This document shows positions 1 through 5,536 of a stretch of DNA of 6,966 bases, piece by piece; within the stretch, counting starts at the first letter, position 1, and every line of letters begins with the position of its first letter. The notes under the pieces are model-generated. The model was not told where the DNA came from, ran no database searches, and saw nothing but the letters and a program-made list of their open reading frames with translations. Both the position numbers and the translations under genes were made by a program. The stretch is from positions 1-6,966 of the forward strand of contig CALGRN010000258.1 of assembly GCA_937880835.1 (NCBI GenBank), written 5' to 3'. The DNA is from an uncultured Prevotella sp. GTDB taxonomy: Bacteria > Bacteroidota > Bacteroidia > Bacteroidales > Bacteroidaceae.

Positions 1-134
1 GCAGTTGCGGCATGCATACCTACTTTCGTCAGGATAGTCAAAGCGTGCGTCCGTTCTGTGCTTTGCCCGCAGAATAATACACTCTTGCCACGATAGGCAT
101 AGGAGAAAGCAAGAAAGGGCAATAATATCATCAT
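1..134. other. Left-edge stretch without a convincing gene
   Basis: No gene is supported here. On the minus strand a frame starting at ATG 134-132 (second ATG at 131-129) stays open to the window edge for 44 codons, beginning MMILLPFLAFSYAYRGKSV, which is mildly hydrophobic at its start. A second minus frame is also open but has no start codon, so openness alone means little over 134 bases. The plus frames close at 34-36, 73-75 and 94-96. There is no recognisable domain and no ribosome site, and the ATG abuts the large inverted repeat at 135-223. It could be the 5' end of a minus-strand gene, the tail of a repeat element, or plain intergenic DNA. The last two seem likelier. Confidence 0.3.
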
Positions 135-223
135 AAGCATTTGACTAAACGGTCGGACATCTTGTTAGATACAGTCTTCGTGATTGCATTTGTCAAGATG
201 TCCGACCGTTTAGTCAAATGCTT
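135..223. repeat. Perfect 30-bp inverted repeat with 29-base spacer
   Basis: The left arm at 135-164 starts aagcatttgactaaacggtc, and the right arm at 194-223 is its exact reverse complement over all 30 bases. Pairing stops at both ends: T134/T224 outside and T165/T193 inside. The spacer is 165-193. As RNA either strand would form a very stable stem. The right arm is followed by tttatttgtt, a weak T-rich tail, so plus-strand termination is possible, but the stem is longer and the loop larger than in a usual intrinsic terminator. A MITE-like or dispersed palindromic intergenic element is the main alternative. No target-site duplication is obvious at the outer edges. Confidence 0.9.
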
Positions 224-417
224 TATTTGTTAATAACGAAAAAGCGAAAGCATAATAAAATCACCTGTAAAAGATTACGACATGGCATCGATAAAAACAT
301 TATAGCAAGCGAAAAGTCCGTTTATACATTACCAATGCTTTGTTCCGACCGTATGACATTTAAAACCTTTATCCGCAATTATTTCAATAAATATTCTAAT
401 TTTTGAGTTTTAATAAT
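224..417. other. AT-rich intergenic stretch, no supported gene
   Basis: This is the rest of the 451-base gap before the first gene. A 62-codon plus-strand frame runs from 218 to 406, but its ATG lies inside the right arm of the inverted repeat. The peptide is rich in Lys, Arg, Ile and Asn, shows no domain or signal peptide, and no promoter or ribosome site can be seen for it. A 9-base word from the repeat arm (tccgaccgt, 201-209) recurs at 344-352, perhaps by chance. The stretch is most simply upstream leader or repeat-derived DNA. Confidence 0.5.
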
Positions 418-425
418 TAACTTTG
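418..425 (+). promoter_or_regulatory. Candidate -7 box for the 452-4147 unit
   Basis: TAACTTTG matches the Bacteroidetes primary sigma -7 consensus TAnnTTTG exactly and lies 26 bases before the ATG at 452, implying a leader of about 20 bases. A -33 TTTG at the usual 19-21 base spacing is not visible; the nearest TTTG (402-405) is only 12 bases upstream. The call therefore rests on the -7 box and its position alone. Confidence 0.45.
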
Positions 426-451
426 CAGTTGAAAGCATAAAATCGGGATTT

Positions 452-1828
452 ATGAAACTATTATATAATAAATATATAATGTTAGCTGTCTTTTTGTCAT
501 TATGTTTGGGCATTCATGCACAAACAGCCAAATGGCGCGATATGCATAAAGTGAAAAAACGTGAGACTATCTTCGGAATTGCAAGAGATTACGGTATCAC
601 GGTTGAAGAACTTATTGATGCAAACCCTGAAATGAAACAGCAAGGGTATGAGTTGAAAAAAGACGATTTTATCTTTATACCATATCCTAAAAACAAAAAT
701 GCAGTCGCAGTGAAGTCAACTGTAACGGCAGAAAACAAAGCAAAGCCCGTAAACAAGAGCAATGCCGACATAGGAAAGCGCGAGATACGTATAGGCGTTA
801 TGTTGCCGCTGCACAATAATAACGGTGACGGCAAACGGATGCTGGAATACTATCGCGGAATACTTATGGCATGCGACAAGATGAAAAAGGAGGGTATCTC
901 TACCGATATCAAGGCTTGGAATGTACCGATAGATGCAAACGTGCAAAACACTTTACTTGAAAAAGGAGCTGACAAATGCGATATTATCTTCGGTCCGCTA
1001 TACACAAACATGGTAAGACCGCTTGCGGAATTCTGCAAGCAGAACGATACCAAGTTGGTAATTCCTTTCTCCATATCAGGTAATCACGTTGCGCTGTACA
1101 ACAATATATTTCAGGTTTATCAGACAAACGAAGAGCTTAACCAACGCGCAATAGACAGTTATATGGAGCGTTTTCCTAACCATCATCCCGTATTTATAGA
1201 CTGCAACGATACCACAAGCAGAAAAGGTATTTTTACATTCGGATTGCGCAAACGGCTTGATGCAAAAGGAGTGAAATACAATATAACAAACCTTAAATCG
1301 TCGGAAGAAATGTTTGCTAAGGCGTTCAGCAGAACACAGCCTAACATCGTCATACTTAATACCGGACGTTCGCCCGAACTTACGGTGGCATTTGCAAAAA
1401 TAGAAGGATTGAGAGCTACTGTCCCGGGACTATCCATAACCATGTTCGGATATACCGAATGGCTTATGTACGAGAACAACATAAACAATTATTATAAGAA
1501 TGACGTGTATATTCCTTCCACGTTCTATTATAATCCGCTTTCTGCGGACACACGTCTTTTTGAGAACGAATATTACACTCAATTCGGCGAAAATATGATG
1601 TATGCCCTTCCGCATTTTGCATTGATAGGCTACGATCATGCATACTATTTCATACGTGGACTGCACAAATATGGCAAAACATTCAAAGGCAGTCGTGCCG
1701 AGAATGTATCCCAACCCATACAGACACCGTTGCGTTTCGTTCAAGTAGGCTCTGGTGGATATAAAAATCATTATTTTGAATTGATACATTATAAACCCAA
1801 CCGCACAATAGAGTCTATAAGTTATTGA
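452..1828 (+). CDS. Exported LysM / periplasmic-binding-fold protein
   Basis: The protein has 458 residues. Residues 1-23 look like a Sec signal peptide (KLLYNKY, hydrophobic core, GIHA|Q cleavage), with no standard lipobox, so it is probably periplasmic. A LysM domain spans about 32-77: HKVKKRETIFGIARDYGITV, then EELIDANPEM, ending FIFIPYP; LysM binds glycan strands of peptidoglycan. A Lys/Asn/Ala-rich linker follows (80-110). From about 111 the sequence resembles a type-1 periplasmic-binding fold (IRIGVMLPLHNN, then YYRGILMACDKM, and IIFGPLYTNMV), as in amino-acid ABC binding proteins and LpoA-like envelope factors. No permease genes adjoin it, so a structural or sensing role at the cell wall is as likely as transport. 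The ATG at 452 gives the full signal peptide; an ATG at 479 (Met10) would lose its basic part. First gene of a three-gene unit, with the next gene 3 bases after its stop. Confidence 0.88.
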   Translation: MKLLYNKYIMLAVFLSLCLGIHAQTAKWRDMHKVKKRETIFGIARDYGITVEELIDANPEMKQQGYELKKDDFIFIPYPKNKNAVAVKSTVTAENKAKPVNKSNADIGKREIRIGVMLPLHNNNGDGKRMLEYYRGILMACDKMKKEGISTDIKAWNVPIDANVQNTLLEKGADKCDIIFGPLYTNMVRPLAEFCKQNDTKLVIPFSISGNHVALYNNIFQVYQTNEELNQRAIDSYMERFPNHHPVFIDCNDTTSRKGIFTFGLRKRLDAKGVKYNITNLKSSEEMFAKAFSRTQPNIVILNTGRSPELTVAFAKIEGLRATVPGLSITMFGYTEWLMYENNINNYYKNDVYIPSTFYYNPLSADTRLFENEYYTQFGENMMYALPHFALIGYDHAYYFIRGLHKYGKTFKGSRAENVSQPIQTPLRFVQVGSGGYKNHYFELIHYKPNRTIESISY

Positions 1829-1831
1829 TTT

Positions 1832-2593
1832 ATGAAAGTCTTCATTATTTTGTTTTCATTTCTTATGCTGACTTGTTCGGCTGCTGCTCAGGTGGGATCT
1901 TACCGCAATGATCTTTCTGTGGGCTTCAATGCAGGATATATCATGAGCAATGTGGGCTTCGATCCGAAAGTGTCTCAGGGTATGCACAGCGGCATTACGG
2001 GAGGAATTTCGGCAAAATATGTGTGCGAGAAATATTTCAATACGATATGCTCTGTTTTAGCGGAAGTCAATTATTCGCAATTAGGTTGGAAAGAGAAAAT
2101 ACTTGATACAAACGATAAACCGTTTATAAATGCGGCAACAGGACTTGCGGAAGAATACAGCCGTACAATAAATTATATACAAATACCGGTATTCGCTCAT
2201 CTTGCATGGGGACAGGAAGAGAAAGGCTTTCAGTTCTTTTTCAATTTAGGTCCGCAATTCGGTGTGTATCTGAATGAATCAGTTAAAGCCAATTTCGATT
2301 ATACTTCAAGCGACACTTCGGGCAGATCAAACACGATAACAGCACAGGATACGATGTCTGTGGAGAATAAGTTTGATTACGGAATAGCAGCAGGAATAGG
2401 AGTTGAATATACTGTTCCGAAAGCAGGACACTTCTTGTTTGAAGGTCGTTATTATTATGGTTTAGGCAATATATACGGAAACTCCAAGAGAGATTTCTTT
2501 GGCAAATCGAACTTCGGCAATATAGTTGTCAAAGTCACATATCTGTTCGATTTGACTAAAACAAAATCAAAGAAACAATTATTAACTAAATAA
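1832..2593 (+). CDS. Small outer-membrane beta-barrel protein (PorT-family-like)
   Basis: The protein has 253 residues. Residues 1-19 form a clear signal peptide (MKVFIILFSFLMLTCSAAA|Q). The mature chain alternates short amphipathic strands with Gly/aromatic turns (LSVGFNAGYIMSNVGF, INYIQIPVFAHLAW, FFFNLGPQFGVYL, FDYGIAAGIGVEYTV, FLFEGRYYYGLGNIY). This is the pattern of PF13568-type barrels, which Bacteroidetes annotation often calls PorT family. The IQIPVFAHL strand is characteristic of that group. The last strand NIVVKVTYLF (about 230-239) resembles a C-terminal barrel signal but is followed by a basic 14-residue tail. PorT proper is a type IX secretion component; this entry should not be read as that orthologue, because the family is large and mostly uncharacterised. 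It is tightly packed between the LysM protein and the transporter, so co-transcription is very likely. Confidence 0.8.
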   Translation: MKVFIILFSFLMLTCSAAAQVGSYRNDLSVGFNAGYIMSNVGFDPKVSQGMHSGITGGISAKYVCEKYFNTICSVLAEVNYSQLGWKEKILDTNDKPFINAATGLAEEYSRTINYIQIPVFAHLAWGQEEKGFQFFFNLGPQFGVYLNESVKANFDYTSSDTSGRSNTITAQDTMSVENKFDYGIAAGIGVEYTVPKAGHFLFEGRYYYGLGNIYGNSKRDFFGKSNFGNIVVKVTYLFDLTKTKSKKQLLTK

Positions 2594-2605
2594 ATTTATT
2601 AAATT

Positions 2606-4147
2606 ATGTTTGAAGGTCAACCAAAAGGACTTTATGCTTTGGCGTTAGCCAATACAGGTGAGAGATTCGGTTATTATACAATGATTGCCGTTTTCGCATT
2701 GTTTTTAGAGGCCAATTTCGGATTGAGCAAAGGCGTTTCGGGCGCAATTTACAGTTCATTTCTTGGCTTAGTTTATTTCCTTCCCCTTATCGGCGGTATC
2801 TTGGCGGATAAGTTTGGTTTCGGAAAAATGGCTACTACCGGCATCTTCGTGATGTTTTTAGGCTACTTGTTGCTTGCCATTCCATTGGGCGGAGCTACTG
2901 TCGGCTTCGCTGTTATGATATTGGCATTAATCTTTATCAGTTTCGGAACAGGTCTTTTCAAAGGCAATCTGCAAGTTATGGTGGGTAATCTTTACGACGA
3001 TCCCAAGTATGTTGACAAGCGCGATTCTGCTTTCTCAATATTCTATATGGCTATAAATATAGGTGCATTGTTTGCACCTACGGCAGCTGTAAAGATTAAA
3101 GAGTATGCAGAAACAGCTCTCGGATATTCAGGAAATGATGCTTATCACTTCTCTTTCGGTGTAGCTTGTCTGTCTCTAATCATCTCTATTGCCATTTATT
3201 ATATATTCCGTCCGACATTCAAACACGTGGAAGGCGGAAAGAAAAAGGCAGAAGACGTTAATGTTCAGGCAGCAGAAGAGTTGTCGCCTGCTGATACTAA
3301 GGCGCGCATTATTGCCCTTTGTCTTGTGTTCGCAGTAGTTATTTTCTTCTGGATGGCATTCCATCAGAATGGTTTAAGTTTGACTTTCTTCGCCAACGAG
3401 TTCACTCAGAAAACAGCAGAAGGTGTTCAGAGCATGGCATTTGACGTAATCAACCTGTTCTTGATAATAGTTTGTGTATATTCGCTGTTTGCTATTGCAC
3501 AAGGAAAGTCAGGAAAGAGCAAGGGAATTGCAACATTAGTGCTTTTAGCAGCGATTGCAATTCTGTATTGGAAATACACACAGGTCAGCGGTACTATTGA
3601 CTTGGCTGCACCTATTTTCCAGCAGTTCAATCCATTCTATGTTGTAGCTCTCACGCCGGTAAGCATGGCAATATTCGGCTATTTGGCAAAGAAAGGAAAA
3701 GAACCTTCTGCTCCACGCAAGATAGCATACGGTATGTTGGTTGCTGCAACTGCATTCATCGTCATGATATTTGCATCAAAAGGCTTGCTTACACCTGAAC
3801 AACAATCAACTCTCGATGCTGATGGTGTCCGCCATTTCAGCGATTCTGCAACTTTCGCATCTGCCAACTGGCTTATCGGAACTTACCTCATTCTAACTTT
3901 CGGTGAATTGTTGTTAAGCCCTATGGGAATATCTTTCGTATCAAAAGTAGCTCCTCCTAAGTATAAAGGAATGATGATGGGTGGTTGGTTTGTTGCAACG
4001 GCAATAGGCAACTTCCTCGTTTCTGTCGGCGGTATATTGTGGGGAAATATCCCTTTGTGGATTGTTTGGACAGTATTCCTCGTCCTCTGTTTACTCTCAG
4101 CTCTATTCATGTTCTCTGTAATGAAACGTTTGGAGAAAGTTTGCTGA
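2606..4147 (+). CDS. POT-family (PTR2/SLC15-type) peptide MFS transporter
   Basis: The protein has 513 residues, normal for bacterial POT carriers, which use the proton gradient to import di- and tripeptides across the inner membrane. Hallmarks seen: NTGERFGYY at 16-24 (ExxERFxYY motif on TM1), GGILADKFGFGK at 63-74 (TM2-3 loop), DSAFSIFYMAINIGALFAP at 140-158 (PTR2 signature), FFWMAFHQNG at 247-256, and GELLLSPMGISFVSKVAPP starting at 433. Hydropathy by eye fits about 14 membrane segments, with a charged central loop near 203-230 (KHVEGGKKKAEDV). The first Glu of ExxER is Asn16 here. The ATG at 2606 is 12 bases after the previous stop, in AT-rich DNA without a Shine-Dalgarno. It is the last gene of the unit, followed by a strong terminator. 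Substrate is inferred from family only; some POT members carry other solutes. Confidence 0.92.
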   Translation: MFEGQPKGLYALALANTGERFGYYTMIAVFALFLEANFGLSKGVSGAIYSSFLGLVYFLPLIGGILADKFGFGKMATTGIFVMFLGYLLLAIPLGGATVGFAVMILALIFISFGTGLFKGNLQVMVGNLYDDPKYVDKRDSAFSIFYMAINIGALFAPTAAVKIKEYAETALGYSGNDAYHFSFGVACLSLIISIAIYYIFRPTFKHVEGGKKKAEDVNVQAAEELSPADTKARIIALCLVFAVVIFFWMAFHQNGLSLTFFANEFTQKTAEGVQSMAFDVINLFLIIVCVYSLFAIAQGKSGKSKGIATLVLLAAIAILYWKYTQVSGTIDLAAPIFQQFNPFYVVALTPVSMAIFGYLAKKGKEPSAPRKIAYGMLVAATAFIVMIFASKGLLTPEQQSTLDADGVRHFSDSATFASANWLIGTYLILTFGELLLSPMGISFVSKVAPPKYKGMMMGGWFVATAIGNFLVSVGGILWGNIPLWIVWTVFLVLCLLSALFMFSVMKRLEKVC

Positions 4148-4168
4148 TGTAAAATTTAATATGAAAAC

Positions 4169-4214
4169 AAATCCCGATTGCAGTTATCTTTTCTGCAATC
4201 GGGATTTATTTTTT
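4169..4214 (+). terminator. Intrinsic terminator after the POT transporter gene
   Basis: A perfect 15-bp stem (4169-4183 with 4193-4207, core atcccgattgcag) closes a 9-base loop ttatctttt and runs straight into atttttt at 4208-4214. It starts 21 bases after the transporter stop. On the minus strand the same hairpin is followed by tgttttcat, so it may work weakly in both directions. It separates the two transcription units. Confidence 0.92.
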
Positions 4215-4220
4215 GTGTTA

Positions 4221-4290
4221 GTCAGATGAAATTTGTTCAAGATATAGAAACAGAGCGATAAAAAAATCAATATTCAACAAATCATCTGAC
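4221..4290. repeat. Bulged inverted repeat between the two units
   Basis: gtcagatga (4221-4229) pairs with tcatctgac (4282-4290), and after a 2-base bulge (4230-4231) tttgtt (4232-4237) pairs with aacaaa (4276-4281), giving 15 pairs around a 38-base AT-rich loop. It lies just downstream of the terminator and has no T-tract of its own. It could be a leader or processing hairpin, or a remnant repeat. Confidence 0.6.
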
Positions 4291-4304
4291 GAATTATAAT
4301 TCGT
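4289..4304. promoter_or_regulatory. Perfect 16-bp palindrome, candidate operator
   Basis: acgaattataattcgt is its own reverse complement with no spacer. It sits about 100 bases upstream of the candidate -7 boxes of the redox unit and overlaps the end of the preceding hairpin. A homodimeric regulator site is a reasonable guess; the centre gaattataattc has some Fur/PerR-like flavour, but no regulator can be assigned. Short AT-rich palindromes also arise by chance. Confidence 0.3.
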
Positions 4305-4404
4305 ATAACTAACCTTAAAATAATGATAGACCACCGTTTTGACTGCATGAATTTCAAACTGTAAAAATTGTGAAATAAGATTTATGTCCCCCGTTTTTAC
4401 GAAC

Positions 4405-4420
4405 TATTTTTGTATTTTTG
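4405..4420 (+). promoter_or_regulatory. Tandem -7-like boxes ahead of the redox unit
   Basis: TATTTTTG occurs twice back to back (4405-4412 and 4413-4420), each matching the Bacteroidetes -7 consensus TAnnTTTG. The second ends 26 bases before the ATG at 4447, the same distance as at the first unit, implying a leader of about 20 bases. A clear -33 TTTG is not seen; the T-run at 4394-4398 is too close for the standard spacing. These boxes lie downstream of the upstream in-frame ATG at 4384, which argues against that start. Confidence 0.5.
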
Positions 4421-4446
4421 TCAATGTAAAGATAAAACAAACGATA

Positions 4447-5529
4447 ATGAAAACAGAGAGAATAAAGCATCTTTTAATGCTTGTAACTTGTTTATTGGTT
4501 ATGCTTGCTGTGGCAATAAACCGCGATGGTAAATATTTCGGGAAAGCTTTAAAGGCTGAAAAAGCGAACAAGACGCAATATGAAAAGACCGATACGGTGC
4601 GAACATTGGACGACGGAACTGTGATAGTAAACACATCGAAACTTGGCAAAGACATAATAGGATATGGCGGACAAGTGCCACTTGATATTTATATAAAAGA
4701 CGGAAAGGTGAGCAATGTGAAAGCACTTAAAAATTCGGAAACACCGGATTTCTTTTCAGAAGCCGCACAGATATTGAACAAATGGAACGGAAAAACCACC
4801 GAAGAGGCATTGGCTTTGAAAGTTGATGCAGTGTCGGGAGCCACCCTTTCGTCTCGTGCCATTATGCAAAACATGAAAGCAGGATTGTTATATGCTCAGA
4901 AAAATGCCGAAAAGACATCTTTTTTCGATAAGTTGGATCTGTCTGCAAAGTCGCTCATAGGATTGATAGTGGTTGTTATGGCAGCCGTAATTCCTTTGTT
5001 CACACATAACATACGTTACCGTATTTTGCAACTCTTGCTAAATGTGGTTGTGCTTGGTTTCTGGTGCGGAACATTTATTTCATACTCGTTAATGGTGAAT
5101 TACCTTGCCAACGGAATAAACCTTTGGACACAGCTTATACCGGCAGTAATGCTGATAACGGCTTTCATATATCCGCTGTTTGGCAGAAAAAACTACTATT
5201 GCACACACATCTGTCCATACGGTTCGATACAAGAACTTGCCGGAAAGACAAACAGAAAGAAGTTGAAGATGAGTCGCCGCACGGTGAAATTATTGGAAAA
5301 TTTCCGCAAAATCCTTTGGTTTGCCCTCATGTTGCTTATGTTGGCAGGCGTATTATTCGAATGGATGGACTATGAAATCTTCACTGCTTTCATCTTCGAG
5401 AGCGCACCTGTGGTTGTCATAACGCTTGCGGTTGTTTTTGTTATGCTTTCGGTTTTCATCCCGCGTCCATACTGCCGTTTCGTCTGTCCTACGGGAACAC
5501 TGTTCAAATATTCACAAAATTTAAAATGA
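4447..5529 (+). CDS. Flavinylated FMN-binding / CX3CP Fe-S membrane protein (NosR/PceC-like)
   Basis: The protein has 360 residues from the ATG at 4447. An in-frame ATG at 4384 would add 21 residues (SPVFTNYFCIF) but precedes the likely promoter. TM1 is about 8-24. An FMN-binding domain at about 70-150 opens with GYGGQVPLDIYIKDGKV and carries DAVSGATLS (127-135), the ApbE target motif, with Thr133 as expected covalent FMN acceptor. About five more membrane segments follow (near 169-186, 193-217, 226-246, 290-308, 320-338). CTHICP (252-257) and CRFVCP (343-348) are CX3CP motifs after TM4 and TM6; positive-inside charges (R190, R192, R247, K248, RKKLK) put them on the cytoplasmic side and the FMN domain outside. 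NosR and PceC/RdhC share this layout, and are thought to move electrons across the membrane. A C-terminal ferredoxin domain, as in NosR, is absent. First gene of a two-gene unit. NosR function itself is not implied, as no nitrous-oxide genes are present. Confidence 0.85.
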   Translation: MKTERIKHLLMLVTCLLVMLAVAINRDGKYFGKALKAEKANKTQYEKTDTVRTLDDGTVIVNTSKLGKDIIGYGGQVPLDIYIKDGKVSNVKALKNSETPDFFSEAAQILNKWNGKTTEEALALKVDAVSGATLSSRAIMQNMKAGLLYAQKNAEKTSFFDKLDLSAKSLIGLIVVVMAAVIPLFTHNIRYRILQLLLNVVVLGFWCGTFISYSLMVNYLANGINLWTQLIPAVMLITAFIYPLFGRKNYYCTHICPYGSIQELAGKTNRKKLKMSRRTVKLLENFRKILWFALMLLMLAGVLFEWMDYEIFTAFIFESAPVVVITLAVVFVMLSVFIPRPYCRFVCPTGTLFKYSQNLK

Positions 5530-5536
5530 TATAGTT

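Noticed and set aside
135..223. CRISPR repeat or tRNA-like structure
   Set aside because: There are only two arms in inverted, not direct, orientation, with no repeat-spacer series, and no cloverleaf or CCA end.
218..406. 62-codon plus-strand open frame as a small gene
   Set aside because: Its ATG lies within the inverted-repeat arm, the peptide has no domain or signal, and no promoter or ribosome site is visible. AT-rich intergenic DNA of this length commonly yields such frames.
1430..1789. 119-codon minus-strand open frame
   Set aside because: It is antisense to the periplasmic-binding-fold region of the LysM protein and has no recognisable domain; a shadow of the real gene.
1832..2593. 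Type IX secretion PorT orthologue
   Set aside because: The barrel family matches, but the family is large in Bacteroidetes and no other secretion genes adjoin it.
5064..5375. 103-codon plus-strand frame inside the membrane Fe-S gene
   Set aside because: It is out of frame with a protein that has clear membrane segments and CX3CP motifs on both sides of it; no independent start signals.
4447..5529. True NosR (nitrous oxide reductase maturation)
   Set aside because: The domain layout is shared, but the ferredoxin domain is missing and no nos genes are present; the partner is an exported nitroreductase.
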